This document shows positions 1 through 8,491 of a stretch of 57,942 nt of DNA, in pieces (position 1 is the first letter of the stretch; every line of letters begins with the position of its first letter). A program made the translations under genes and the position numbers. The notes below the pieces were generated by a model that had not been told where the DNA came from, searched no databases, and was given only the letters and a program-made list of their open reading frames with translations. Origin of the DNA: Hyphomicrobiales bacterium (GTDB taxonomy: Bacteria > Pseudomonadota > Alphaproteobacteria > Rhizobiales > Aestuariivirgaceae); the NCBI GenBank assembly GCA_016793355.1, contig JAEUMG010000037.1, positions 1 to 57,942 of the forward strand, in the 5' to 3' direction.

Positions 1-1
1 G

Positions 2-400
2 CTGGTGATGAAAGTCGGCGGCGCCTCGGGCCCGCTTTACGGAACGCTGTTCATGACGCTTGGCAAGGAACTGCCGGCCGATCCGCGCTTGCCCGAGCTC
101 GCGCGCGCCATGAGAGCGTCCGTCGAAGCCTTGAAGCAGCGGGGCAAGGCCGATTTCGGCAACAAGACCATGCTCGACGTGCTGGGCCCGGTCACCGATC
201 GCTTGAACCAGACCCCCGTCGACTTCGACGATTTGCGCGCTGTCGCGAGGCAATCCGCAGACAAGACCGTGCCCATGAAAGCCATTCGCGGGCGGGCGTC
301 GTTCCTGGGCGATCGCTCGATCGGCCACATGGATCCGGGCGCGCGCTCGAGCCAGCTTATTGTCGAGGCGGTGTGCGATGTTCTGGAGGGAAAATCATGA
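2..400 (+). CDS. dhaL: Dihydroxyacetone kinase subunit DhaL (ADP-binding), 5' end outside window
   Basis: DhaL is the nucleotide-binding subunit of PEP-dependent dihydroxyacetone kinase. It keeps ADP/ATP as a bound cofactor, is rephosphorylated by DhaM and passes the phosphate to dihydroxyacetone held on DhaK. The visible 132 residues are the C-terminal part. They include the GGASGPLYGT loop at the very start, typical of DhaL nucleotide binding, and a late GHMDPGARSS stretch. The reading frame is open to base 2, so the gene begins upstream and the ATG at 8 is internal. The stop overlaps the dhaM start (ATGA), showing translational coupling. Family assignment is firm. Substrate could be a related ketotriose or ketotetrose such as erythrulose. 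Confidence 0.93.
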   Translation: MVMKVGGASGPLYGTLFMTLGKELPADPRLPELARAMRASVEALKQRGKADFGNKTMLDVLGPVTDRLNQTPVDFDDLRAVARQSADKTVPMKAIRGRASFLGDRSIGHMDPGARSSQLIVEAVCDVLEGKS

Positions 401-789
401 GCGACAAGGTCGGCATCGTGATCGTCTCGCACTCGCCCGATGTGGCGCGCGGCGCCGCCGACATGGTGCGCCAGATGGTCGGCAACGAAGTGCCGCTCGG
501 CTTCTGCGGCGGCAATCCCGAGGGTGGTCTCGGAACGAGCGTCGAAAAGATCATGAAGGCGATCGAGGAGGCCTGGTCGGAGCGTGGCGTTGCCATCCTG
601 GTCGATCTCGGCGGGGCTGAAACCAACAGCGAAATGGCGATCGAGATGCTGCCACCCGACCGGCAGGGCAAGGTCGTCATCTGCAATGCGCCGATCGTGG
701 AGGGAGCCGTGATGGCGGCTACCGAGGCCTGGGGCGGTGCCACGCTCGAGGATGTGCGCCGCACGGCCGAAGAACTGTCGCCGCAATAG
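397..789 (+). CDS. dhaM: Dihydroxyacetone kinase phosphotransfer subunit DhaM (EIIA-Man domain only)
   Basis: DhaM passes phosphate from HPr to the DhaL-bound ADP. The 130-residue product is a single EIIA-Man-type domain. The phospho-accepting histidine is His12 in the IVSHSP motif, and the GGxxNS-type loop (DLGGAETNSEMA) follows near residue 70. In E. coli DhaM this domain is fused to HPr and a partial EI; here those are the next two genes. I chose the ATG at 397 because GGAGG sits 6 bases upstream and it overlaps the dhaL stop. An ATG at 373 in the same frame would add residues that do not look like DhaM. Cytoplasmic. Confidence 0.93.
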   Translation: MSDKVGIVIVSHSPDVARGAADMVRQMVGNEVPLGFCGGNPEGGLGTSVEKIMKAIEEAWSERGVAILVDLGGAETNSEMAIEMLPPDRQGKVVICNAPIVEGAVMAATEAWGGATLEDVRRTAEELSPQ

Positions 790-799
790 GATTGAAGCA

Positions 800-1102
800 A
801 TGAGCGAATGGCAGACAGGATCAATTTTGATGACCCACGATGTGGGCCTCCACGCGCGCCCGTCTGTCAAGCTGACCAAGCTCGCCAAGGGCTATGCATC
901 CGAGATCGAGATCGCCGCGGCACCCGAAGGCCCGTGGATCGACGCCAAGAGCATCGTCAAGGTCATGGCGCTGAAGGCGAAGCGCGATACCATCATGCAT
1001 GTGCGCGCGAGAGGCGCCGATGCATGCAGCGCGGTGACCGCGCTGCTCGCCCTCATCGAGCATGATTTCGACGACGATCACGCCAATGCGGTCGCCGGTT
1101 GA
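800..1102 (+). CDS. HPr-family phosphocarrier protein of the Dha kinase operon
   Basis: This is a 100-residue HPr. It takes phosphate from Enzyme I on His18 (GLHARPS motif) and hands it to DhaM. A serine at position 51 in the DAKSIVKVMAL stretch matches the regulatory Ser46 of classical HPr, so HprK (encoded near 54.3 kb) could in principle modify it; that is inference. The gene lies 10 bases after dhaM and overlaps the Enzyme I gene. The start at 800 places the His18 motif at the usual distance from the N-terminus; a longer upstream frame exists but overlaps dhaM. A second, more divergent HPr is encoded at 52118-52393. Confidence 0.92.
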   Translation: MSEWQTGSILMTHDVGLHARPSVKLTKLAKGYASEIEIAAAPEGPWIDAKSIVKVMALKAKRDTIMHVRARGADACSAVTALLALIEHDFDDDHANAVAG

Positions 1103-2687
1103 ACTCAGGGGCAAGCCGGCCTCCCGCGGCATTTTCGCAGGGCCCGTGACCCGCATCGCCGGCGAGGCCGCGGCGCGCGTGTATTCAGGTTCCGCCGCCG
1201 GCGAGCGCGCCGCGCTGGACGCCGCCATTGCCGATGCAATCGCCGAACTGACGGTGCTTTCCGAGAAGATCGGAGGCGAGGGCGCCGACATGCTCGCTTT
1301 CCAGATCGCCATGCTTGAAGACGAGGCGCTCAAGGCGCCCGCCTATTCGGCGATAGAATCCGCCGTCGTGGCGGATAAGGCCTGGAGCGCCGCGCTTGCC
1401 GTCGAGATCGCCGGCTATGAAGCATCCGAGGACGAGTATTTCAGGGCGCGCGCCGCCGATCTGCGCGATCTGCGCGATCGCGTTTTGAAGCATCTGTCGG
1501 GGACCGCCGGCCCGTCCGGCTCGGGCGGAATGATTCTCGCCGGCGAAGATGTGCCGCCGACGCTCTTCCTGGAAACCGACTGGAGTCGCGGGGGAGCGAT
1601 CGCTCTGACTTCGGGGAGCGCGTCGAGCCATGTCGCCATGCTGGCCCGCGCGCGTGGCGTGCCCATGGTGGTCGGTCTTGGTGCGTTCGAGCTCAACGGC
1701 CACGACGAGGCGATCGTCGACGGCGAAGGCGGCATCCTCATTCTGAGCCCCGAGCGCGCCACGGTGGAGATGTGGAAGGTCCGGGCCGCAGGCCTTGCGA
1801 TCGAACAGGCGCGGGAACGCGAGTTCCTTCATCGTCCCGCAGTCACTGCCGACGGCGTGAAGGTCGAAGTCCTCGTCAATGTCGCAGGCGTCGAGGAACT
1901 CGACCATATCGACATTGAGACCTGCGACGGCATCGGCCTCATGCGGACCGAATTCCTGTTTCGCGACGGGGCACCCTTGCCGGATGAGGACGAACAATTC
2001 GCGGCTTACAAGCGATTTCTCGAATGGGCGAAGGGGAAGCCGGTTACCATCCGGACACTCGACATTGGCGGCGACAAGCCGATCAGGGGCCTGACACCCG
2101 ATGGCGAGACCAATCCTTTCCTGGGCTTGCGCGGTGTCCGTCTGATGCTGGCGCGCCGCGACGTCTTTCGCACGCAGCTTCGGGCATTGGCGCGCGCGGC
2201 ACCTTATGGCCAGCTCAAGGTCATGCTGCCGATGGTGACGATCCCGGTCGAATTGACGGAAGCGGGCGAGGAATTCGTCGATGCCGCGGACGCTCTGAAG
2301 GATGAAGGCATTGCCTGCGGCATGCCTCCGCTCGGTATCATGGTCGAGGTACCGGCTGTGGCGATCGTGCCGGAAATGTTTGCGAGTGCCGCCTTCTTCT
2401 CGATCGGTTCCAACGACCTCACGCAATATGTGACCGCGTCTTCGCGCGATTCATCCGCGGTGGCGGCGCTGAACGATCCCGGCAATCCCGCCGTCATCCG
2501 GCTGATCACGCGCGTTGCACGCTTCGGTCGCGAAAACGGCATTCCCGTGAGCCTGTGCGGCGACATGGCAGGCGATCCCGCGCATATCGGATCGCTGTTG
2601 AAGGCGGGGCTGCGTTCGCTTTCGGTTTCGCCGGCAGGACTTGCGCGCGTCAAGGCAGCGATTGCCAATCTCCGCGTGGGATCGTGA
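1086..2687 (+). CDS. ptsI: Phosphoenolpyruvate-protein phosphotransferase (Enzyme I)
   Basis: Enzyme I autophosphorylates with PEP and phosphorylates HPr. The 533-residue protein has the N-terminal HPr-binding and phosphohistidine domains, with the active histidine at about 182 in SGSASSHVAMLAR, and the C-terminal PEP-binding barrel (RTLDIGGDKPIRG, LMRTEFLFR, IPVSLCGDMAGDP with the catalytic cysteine). Length is close to the usual 570. The start is uncertain: ATG 1086 gives the expected short lead before LRGKPASRGI, while ATG 1062 adds eight residues. Both overlap the HPr gene. Its position in a dha operon suggests a dedicated phosphate donor, not a general sugar PTS. Confidence 0.93.
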   Translation: MRSPVELRGKPASRGIFAGPVTRIAGEAAARVYSGSAAGERAALDAAIADAIAELTVLSEKIGGEGADMLAFQIAMLEDEALKAPAYSAIESAVVADKAWSAALAVEIAGYEASEDEYFRARAADLRDLRDRVLKHLSGTAGPSGSGGMILAGEDVPPTLFLETDWSRGGAIALTSGSASSHVAMLARARGVPMVVGLGAFELNGHDEAIVDGEGGILILSPERATVEMWKVRAAGLAIEQAREREFLHRPAVTADGVKVEVLVNVAGVEELDHIDIETCDGIGLMRTEFLFRDGAPLPDEDEQFAAYKRFLEWAKGKPVTIRTLDIGGDKPIRGLTPDGETNPFLGLRGVRLMLARRDVFRTQLRALARAAPYGQLKVMLPMVTIPVELTEAGEEFVDAADALKDEGIACGMPPLGIMVEVPAVAIVPEMFASAAFFSIGSNDLTQYVTASSRDSSAVAALNDPGNPAVIRLITRVARFGRENGIPVSLCGDMAGDPAHIGSLLKAGLRSLSVSPAGLARVKAAIANLRVGS

Positions 2688-2689
2688 CG

Positions 2690-3136
2690 ATGGCGCCGCC
2701 CGATTCGAAGCTGGACGAACAAGGCGCCGAGGCTGTTGCGCTCTATAAGCGGCTCCTGTCCGATGTAATCGACCGCCGGCCGTCCGGTACGCGCCAGCGG
2801 CTGGCGGCGGCACTCGGCAAGAACCGCAGCTTCATCTCGCAGATCACCAATCCCAATTACCTGACGCCCATCCCCGCCCGGCATCTCGATACGCTCTTCG
2901 AGATTTGTCACTTTTCGGCCGAGGAAAGGCGCCGCTTCATTGAAGCCTATACGCGCGCGCACCCCAACCGGCCCGCGCTCGTCCATGACGCCCACAAGAC
3001 CAGGGCGCACACGGTCTATCTTCCGGATCTGGGCGATCCCGGCAAGAATTTGGCTCTGCAATCGGCCATTGATGTGTTCGTGCGCGACATCGCCGGGATC
3101 ATCGGCGGCGGCAACTCCAAGAGGAAACGGCCATGA
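2690..3136 (+). CDS. Helix-turn-helix protein inside the Dha kinase operon
   Basis: This is a 148-residue protein of unknown function. Residues about 35-60 (TRQRLAAALGKNRSFISQITN) look like a lambda-repressor/Xre-type helix-turn-helix. The C-terminal half has no motif I recognise; it includes AEERRRFIEAYTRAHP, HKTRAHTVYLPDLGDP and a basic tail. The gene is packed between ptsI (stop 3 bases upstream) and dhaK (4-base overlap), so it is co-translated with the kinase subunits. It might be an operon regulator, a role that DhaR, DhaS or DhaQ fills elsewhere, but it is not homologous to those as far as I can tell. A GTG at 2684 is an alternative start. Confidence 0.8.
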   Translation: MAPPDSKLDEQGAEAVALYKRLLSDVIDRRPSGTRQRLAAALGKNRSFISQITNPNYLTPIPARHLDTLFEICHFSAEERRRFIEAYTRAHPNRPALVHDAHKTRAHTVYLPDLGDPGKNLALQSAIDVFVRDIAGIIGGGNSKRKRP

Positions 3137-4122
3137 AGAAACTGATCAATGACGTCGGCAATGTCCTGAGCGAAAGCCTCGACGGTTTTGCAGCCGCCCA
3201 TTCCGACATCGTCGTTCTTGGCGAAGATCGCAAATTCGTGCGCCGTGCCAAGCTCAAGCCCGGCAAGGTTGCGCTCGTCTCCGGCGGCGGTTCCGGCCAC
3301 GAGCCGTTGCATGCGGGTTTCGTCGGTCATGGCATGCTCGATGCCGCCTGTCCCGGCCAGGTCTTCACCTCGCCGACACCCGATCAGATGGTCGAGGCGG
3401 CGGAGGCCGTCGATGGTGGCGCCGGCATTCTCTTCATCGTCAAGAACTACGAAGGCGACGTGATGAATTTCGACATGGCGCGCGAAATGAGCGTGCGCGA
3501 AATCCAGACGGTCCTGACCGATGACGATGTCGCCGTCGAAAACTCGCTCTACACGACGGGCCGTCGCGGCGTGGCAGGAACGCTGGTCGTCGAAAAAATC
3601 GTCGGCGCCGCGGCCGAGCGGGGCGGCGATCTCGCGGCGCTGAAGGCTCTGGGCGACCAGGTCAACCGGCAGACCCGTTCCATGGGCGTCGCGCTGATAA
3701 GCTGTACCGTTCCTGCCGCGGGCAAGCCGACTTTCGCGATCGGTGACGATGAAATGGAAATGGGCGTCGGCATTCACGGCGAGCCTGGCCGCAGGCGCGT
3801 GAAACTGCAATCTGCCGATGCGATTGTCGACGAGATGGTGACCGCGATCACGGGCGATCTCCCCAATGCCAAGGGGGGATCCTGCCTGCTCTTCGTCAAT
3901 GGTTTCGGCGGCACGCCGGCGATGGAACTCTATCTTGTGTATAATGCCGCCCGGCTGCTCCTGCAAAAGCGCGAAATCAAAGTCGTACGCTCGCTCGTCG
4001 GTTCCTACGTGACGTCGCTCGACATGGCCGGCTGTTCGATCACCGTGACGATGCTCGATGATAGATTGGCGAAGCTTTGGGACGCACCGGTTCATACCGC
4101 CGGCCTGCGCTGGGGCATGTAG
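3133..4122 (+). CDS. dhaK: Dihydroxyacetone kinase subunit DhaK
   Basis: DhaK binds dihydroxyacetone covalently as a hemiaminal and is where phosphoryl transfer occurs. The 329-residue length matches E. coli DhaK. Key residues are visible: His56 in GGGSGHEPLH, Asp109 in NYEGDVMNF, and His215 in GVGIHGEPG, the substrate-linking histidine (His218 in E. coli). It is the last gene of the operon, overlapping the helix-turn-helix gene by four bases, and ends convergent with the beta-oxidation gene four bases away. Product would be dihydroxyacetone phosphate, entering lower glycolysis. Confidence 0.95.
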   Translation: MKKLINDVGNVLSESLDGFAAAHSDIVVLGEDRKFVRRAKLKPGKVALVSGGGSGHEPLHAGFVGHGMLDAACPGQVFTSPTPDQMVEAAEAVDGGAGILFIVKNYEGDVMNFDMAREMSVREIQTVLTDDDVAVENSLYTTGRRGVAGTLVVEKIVGAAAERGGDLAALKALGDQVNRQTRSMGVALISCTVPAAGKPTFAIGDDEMEMGVGIHGEPGRRRVKLQSADAIVDEMVTAITGDLPNAKGGSCLLFVNGFGGTPAMELYLVYNAARLLLQKREIKVVRSLVGSYVTSLDMAGCSITVTMLDDRLAKLWDAPVHTAGLRWGM

Positions 4123-4126
4123 CGGT

Positions 4127-6223
4127 TTATCTGCTGCTGAACGACTGTGCGGACCCAGCGAGGCGCTTCAGCAACGGCGCGGGCTCCCAGAAATCATGCG
4201 TCCGGTTGAATTGCTCGATTCTTGCCAAGATCCTGTCGAGCCCGACGTCGTCCGCCCAGAACATCGGGCCGCCGCGATGGCGCGGAAAACCGTAGCCGTG
4301 AATCCACACAACATCGACGTCTGACGCGCGCTGGGCAATTTTCTCCTCGATGATGTTCGCGCCTTCATTGATGAGTGTGTAGAGGCATCGTTCCAGGATT
4401 TCGTCATCCGTGATGCTTCGCCGCGCGATCCCGGACTCATCCGCAGAAACGGATATGAGTTCGTCGAGATCGGGATTGGGCAGCGGCTTCCTTTGGTCTG
4501 CCTCATAAAGATAAAACCCCTTGCCGGTCTTCTGGCCGAACCAGCCGCGCTCGCATAGCCGGTCGGCGAGCGTCGAATAACGCTCACTGAGATTGCGTGT
4601 TGGCGCCAGCGCCTTGCGCCGCGCCCAGCCGATATCGAGGCCGGCCAGATCGCACACCGCGAAGGGCCCCATGGCCATGCCGAACCGGGTCAGGACCTTG
4701 TCGACCTGCGCGGGCGTCGCTCCCTCTTCCACCAGAAAATTCGCCTCGCGGATATAGTATTCGAACATCCGGTTGCCGATGAAGCCGTGACACACGCGGG
4801 CAACGACCGCTGTCTTGCCGAGCCGCTTGCCGACATCGAGCGCGGTGAGCAATGCCTCCGGCGAAGAATGATCGGCGCGCACGATTTCGAGCAACCGCAT
4901 GATGTTGGCCGGGCTGAAGAAATGCATGCCGAGGATGTTGTCGCGCCGCTGTGGCGCGGCCGCGGCGATACGGTTGACATCGAGATACGAGGTGTTCGTC
5001 GCGAGAATCGCGTCCGGCCGCGCGATACCGGCAAGTTCGGCGAAGACAGCGCGCTTGACATCGATCTCTTCGAACACCGCCTCGATGATGAGATCGGCGC
5101 CTGAAAGTTCGTTGAACGTTACGGCTGGATGAAGACGTGCAAGCCGTTCCGCTTTCTCGGGGGCGGTTATCCGCCCCTTCTTCTCTGCTGCCTCATAATG
5201 TTCATTGATCCTCGCAATGCCGGCTGCGAGGGCTTCAGCATTGCGTTCGGCGAGCCAAACCTCGAAACCATGATCGAGCAGTGCAATGGTAATGCCGCGC
5301 CCCATCGTGCCAGCCCCGATGACGCCGACACGCGACACGGGTTTCGGCCTGGCGCCTTTCGGCAGGCCTTCGATCTTCGATGCGGCCTTCTCGGCAAAGA
5401 AGACATGACGCAAAGCCCGCGCTTCCGGCGACACGGCACAGCGTTCGAAGATCTCGCGTTCTCGTTTCAAGCCTTCTTCAAAGGGCAGGCTGACCGCGGC
5501 TTCCAGGCATTCGATTGCTGCAAAGGGCGCAGTCTGCCCGCGTGCCTTCCTCGCCATCTCTTCCTTCAATTTCTTGAAGAAGTCGGGCGACGGAAGCGCG
5601 ACATCGCGATCGCCCGCTCGCGGGTGTTGCGATCGTCCGGCAATCTCGGTTGCAAATGCAATCGCGCCCTCAAGAAAATCTCCCTCGAGCTGTCGGTCGG
5701 CAAGGCCGATCCTTACCGCTTCCGCGGCTCCGGCCGGACGACCGGAAAGGATCATCTCGCTTGCGGCCTCAAGTCCGACGAGACGGGGCAGGCGCTGCGT
5801 GCCGCCGGCACCGGGTGGAATACCCAGTTTGACTTCCGGCTGGCCCAGGCTCGCTTGCGGCCCGACGAGGCGGTAGTTGCAAGCTTGCGCGATCTCAAGA
5901 CCGCCGCCGAGCGCCGCGCCACCGAGCGCCGCGACCACCGGCTTGGGGTTGCGATCGAGATGATCGATCAGGTCGACAAGCCGCTTCTCGCCTTCAGGCC
6001 AAGCCTTCCCCTGGTAGCGGATGTCGGCACCGGCGATCATGCCGCGTCCGCCGCCCATCAGCACGATCGCTTGCACACCGGCATCGCGATTGGCTGCTTC
6101 CAGTGCGGCGATGATCCCGCCCGGCACCCCGGGGCTCATTGCATTGACCGGCGGATTATCGATGATGATGATGGCGATGGCGCCCTGCCGGCGCGTCGTG
6201 ATCTCGAATGATGGTTCGGGCAT
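4127..6223 (-). CDS. Enoyl-CoA hydratase / 3-hydroxyacyl-CoA dehydrogenase fusion (FadB/FadJ/MFE-1 type)
   Basis: This is a bifunctional beta-oxidation enzyme of 698 residues. The N-terminal crotonase domain shows the oxyanion-hole segment GGGRGMIAGADIRY, ALGGGLEIAQACNYR and the catalytic glutamate in GQPEVKLGIPPGAGG. The dehydrogenase part starts near residue 295 with the NAD-binding GVIGAGTMGRG and contains IIEAVFEE and the catalytic histidine in LGMHFFSPA. Two C-terminal 3HCDH domains follow. The length is that of the peroxisomal multifunctional type, with no thiolase or separate FadA next to it. It stands alone between convergent dhaK and a divergent mutarotase gene, so its acyl-CoA substrate is not indicated by context. 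Confidence 0.92.
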   Translation of the reverse strand: MPEPSFEITTRRQGAIAIIIIDNPPVNAMSPGVPGGIIAALEAANRDAGVQAIVLMGGGRGMIAGADIRYQGKAWPEGEKRLVDLIDHLDRNPKPVVAALGGAALGGGLEIAQACNYRLVGPQASLGQPEVKLGIPPGAGGTQRLPRLVGLEAASEMILSGRPAGAAEAVRIGLADRQLEGDFLEGAIAFATEIAGRSQHPRAGDRDVALPSPDFFKKLKEEMARKARGQTAPFAAIECLEAAVSLPFEEGLKREREIFERCAVSPEARALRHVFFAEKAASKIEGLPKGARPKPVSRVGVIGAGTMGRGITIALLDHGFEVWLAERNAEALAAGIARINEHYEAAEKKGRITAPEKAERLARLHPAVTFNELSGADLIIEAVFEEIDVKRAVFAELAGIARPDAILATNTSYLDVNRIAAAAPQRRDNILGMHFFSPANIMRLLEIVRADHSSPEALLTALDVGKRLGKTAVVARVCHGFIGNRMFEYYIREANFLVEEGATPAQVDKVLTRFGMAMGPFAVCDLAGLDIGWARRKALAPTRNLSERYSTLADRLCERGWFGQKTGKGFYLYEADQRKPLPNPDLDELISVSADESGIARRSITDDEILERCLYTLINEGANIIEEKIAQRASDVDVVWIHGYGFPRHRGGPMFWADDVGLDRILARIEQFNRTHDFWEPAPLLKRLAGSAQSFSSR

Positions 6224-6317
6224 TGCTGGCTTCCCAAGGCGTTATCTGCATCCTCTTAGTCCAACACCACGGCCATTGCATCGGTGAAGGCGATGGTCCA
6301 GATTTGCGCGCGAACAT

Positions 6318-6340
6318 GGCCGCCTCAAGCGGCCTTTTTT
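6318..6340 (+). terminator. Intrinsic terminator-like hairpin abutting the mutarotase ribosome-binding site
   Basis: GGCCGC (6318-6323), loop CTCAA, GCGGCC (6329-6334) and six Ts (6335-6340) form a classic rho-independent terminator on the + strand. It is immediately followed by the GGGAGG Shine-Dalgarno of the gene starting at 6352. No + strand gene ends upstream, since the neighbour is divergent, so it would act on that gene's own leader as an attenuator, or its stem could influence ribosome access. No riboswitch fold is evident in the 94 bases before it. Confidence 0.55.
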
Positions 6341-6351
6341 GGGAGGCAGGC

Positions 6352-6813
6352 GTGCTCAAATCGATCGACCATCTCCTCAATGCCGATGTGCTGTGGGCGC
6401 TGCGCGCCATGGGACATGGTGACGATGTCGTCTTGTGCGACACGAATTTTCCGGCTGATTCCGTTGCCCGGCAGACCGCGATCGGCGAGTTGCTCCGTAT
6501 CGACGGCGTGAACGCACCGCGTGTCGCCCGCGCCGTCCTGTCGGTCATGCCGCTCGACAGTTTCGTCGAACATCCCGCCCGCCGCATGGAAGTGGTCGGC
6601 AAGCCTGCGGAAATTCCCGCCGTACAGCAGGAAGTGCAGGCCGAGATCGACAAGGCCGAGGGCCGCTCATGGCCGATGGGGTCGGTCGAGCGCTATGCTT
6701 TCTATGACTTGGCCAGGAAGGCCTATTGCGTCATCGCGACCGGCGAGACGCGCTTCTATGGCTGCTTCGTCTTCAAGAAGGGCGTCATCCCGCCAAAGAC
6801 ACCTCAAGGTTGA
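6352..6813 (+). CDS. RbsD/FucU family sugar mutarotase
   Basis: RbsD/FucU proteins interconvert sugar anomers (D-ribose or L-fucose) before phosphorylation or isomerisation. The 153-residue protein begins LKSIDHLLNADVLWALRAMGHGD and has the conserved DTNFPA motif, with the C-terminal ATGETRFYGCFVFKKGV typical of FucU. The start is GTG 6352, chosen because GGGAGG lies 6 bases upstream; the open frame extends back but crosses the terminator-like hairpin and does not resemble the family. It is six bases upstream of the amidohydrolase gene and probably co-transcribed. It fits with the sugar ABC importer downstream. The substrate is not determinable from sequence. Confidence 0.9.
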   Translation: MLKSIDHLLNADVLWALRAMGHGDDVVLCDTNFPADSVARQTAIGELLRIDGVNAPRVARAVLSVMPLDSFVEHPARRMEVVGKPAEIPAVQQEVQAEIDKAEGRSWPMGSVERYAFYDLARKAYCVIATGETRFYGCFVFKKGVIPPKTPQG

Positions 6814-6819
6814 GCGATC

Positions 6820-8454
6820 ATGGCGCAGTCTCCCGAACTCATTATCGTCAATGCCGATATCCACACGATGGATCCTCTGGTGCCGCGCGCGCGTGCGCTC
6901 GCCGTCACCCGCGAGCGTGTGTCTGCCCTCGGCAATGACAGCGAAATCTCCGCATTGGCAGGGCCCAGGACGCATGTCATCGATGCTGGCGGCCGCGTTG
7001 TCTTCCCGGGCTTTCAGGACACCCATCTCCATCTCCAGGATAGCGGCCTGCAATTTGCGTTGAACGTCAAGCTCGATGCCGCACAGACGATCCCGGAACT
7101 TCAGAAGCTCATCGGCGATTTTGCCAAGGCGCATCCAGAACGCGCCTGGATCAATGGCGGCGGCTGGTATGCCGGCATTTTCGGCGAGCACAATCTCGAT
7201 CGCACTACGCTCGATGCCGTCCTGCCCGATCGCCCCGCATTTTTCTTCGATTCGAACTATCACAGCGCCGTCGTCAATACGAAAGCCTGCGAGCTTCTCG
7301 GCCTTGACGAGACCGTCGCCGATCCGCCCAACGGCCATTTCGTGCGCGATGCCAGGGGCAAGCCGACCGGCATGCTTTACGAAGATGCGATCGACTGGGC
7401 GCGTGACAGGATGCCGGTGCCGAGCGATGAGGATTATGCCAAGGGCGTGCGCTGGGGGCAGCGCCATTGCAACGAGAACGGCCTGACCGGTGTGCTCGAT
7501 GCCTCGGTCACCGACCGCCACATGCGCGTCTATCACGCGCTCGAGAAAGCCGGCGAATTGACGGTCCGCATTTGTGCGACGGCCCGTGTCGATCCGGCGG
7601 AATCGACAGACGCCGCGCTCGCCCGCGTCGAAGAACTGCGCCGGTCTTATCACTCACCCATGTTGCGCGTGCATTCGGCAAAATTCTTCCTCGATGGCAT
7701 CTTCGAGAATCGCACCGCCGCGATGATCGAGGACTATTCCGACGAGATCGGCGGCAATGCGCCGGTGATGTTCGGCGAGAATCACCTGCGCGATCTGTTC
7801 ATCCGCTTCGACGCGGCGCGCTTTCAAATCCATGCCCATGTCATCGGCGACAAGGCGGCGCGCGCCGGCCTCGATGCGCTCGAAGCGGCGCGCGACATCA
7901 ATGGCGCCTGGCCGAGCCTCCATCAACTGGCGCATGTGCAATCGCTCGATCCGGCCGACATTCCGCGTTTCCGCGAATTGGGCGTTGTTGCGAATATGCA
8001 GCCGCTCTGGGCGAGGAGTGAGCCCTCGGTCACCGACGTGACGATGCCGATGGTCGGCCCCGAACGCACGCGCTGGATCTATGCCTTCAAGTCGTTGATC
8101 GATGCGGGCGCTCCCTTCACCTTGAGCAGCGACTGGGGGGTGTCTACGCTCAACCCTTTTCAGATCATGGAGACCGCGATTACCCGCCAGCCCCCGGGCA
8201 AGGAGAAGGACTACGCAGCCTTCATTCCGGAGGAAAGGATCGGGCTCGCCGATTGTATCCGAGGCTACACGCTCAATGCCGCCGCCGCGGCCTGGCGCAG
8301 CGAGGATACGGGTTCGTTGTCGATCGGCAAATTCGGCGACCTGATCGTGCTGGACCGCGATCTGTTCGCAATCGATCCCTATGACATCGGCGATACCAGG
8401 GTTTTGCTGACGCTGCTGGGGGGACGCGAAGTCTACCGGCGCGAAGGCTGGTAG
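6820..8454 (+). CDS. YtcJ-type amidohydrolase (amidohydrolase family 3)
   Basis: This is a 544-residue zinc-dependent amidohydrolase of the YtcJ/LAF3 group, whose members act on amides or exoesters that are mostly unknown. Metal-binding features include the FQDTHLHLQDSG motif near residue 70, INGGGWYAG, HAHVIGDKAARAGLDALE (about 345), and the late SSDWGVSTLNPF motif with the catalytic Asp. A C-terminal composite-domain segment (GKFGDLIVLDRDLF) closes the fold. There is no signal peptide. It is probably translated with the mutarotase gene (stop 6 bases upstream). Being placed with a sugar importer suggests hydrolysis of an N-acylated or lactone-type compound, but that is a guess. Confidence 0.88.
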   Translation: MAQSPELIIVNADIHTMDPLVPRARALAVTRERVSALGNDSEISALAGPRTHVIDAGGRVVFPGFQDTHLHLQDSGLQFALNVKLDAAQTIPELQKLIGDFAKAHPERAWINGGGWYAGIFGEHNLDRTTLDAVLPDRPAFFFDSNYHSAVVNTKACELLGLDETVADPPNGHFVRDARGKPTGMLYEDAIDWARDRMPVPSDEDYAKGVRWGQRHCNENGLTGVLDASVTDRHMRVYHALEKAGELTVRICATARVDPAESTDAALARVEELRRSYHSPMLRVHSAKFFLDGIFENRTAAMIEDYSDEIGGNAPVMFGENHLRDLFIRFDAARFQIHAHVIGDKAARAGLDALEAARDINGAWPSLHQLAHVQSLDPADIPRFRELGVVANMQPLWARSEPSVTDVTMPMVGPERTRWIYAFKSLIDAGAPFTLSSDWGVSTLNPFQIMETAITRQPPGKEKDYAAFIPEERIGLADCIRGYTLNAAAAAWRSEDTGSLSIGKFGDLIVLDRDLFAIDPYDIGDTRVLLTLLGGREVYRREGW

Positions 8455-8491
8455 CCTAACCTATAGGCCGCCCGGCTTTTATGAATTCCAT

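Noticed and set aside
37-888. Long minus-strand open frame of 283 codons opposite dhaL/dhaM
   Set aside because: It lies entirely antisense to well-recognised genes, with no family resemblance and no ribosome site. High GC gives such shadow frames throughout the window.
4127-6223. Splitting the hydratase and dehydrogenase parts into two genes
   Set aside because: The frame is continuous across the linker and the 698-residue length is normal for the multifunctional enzyme type.
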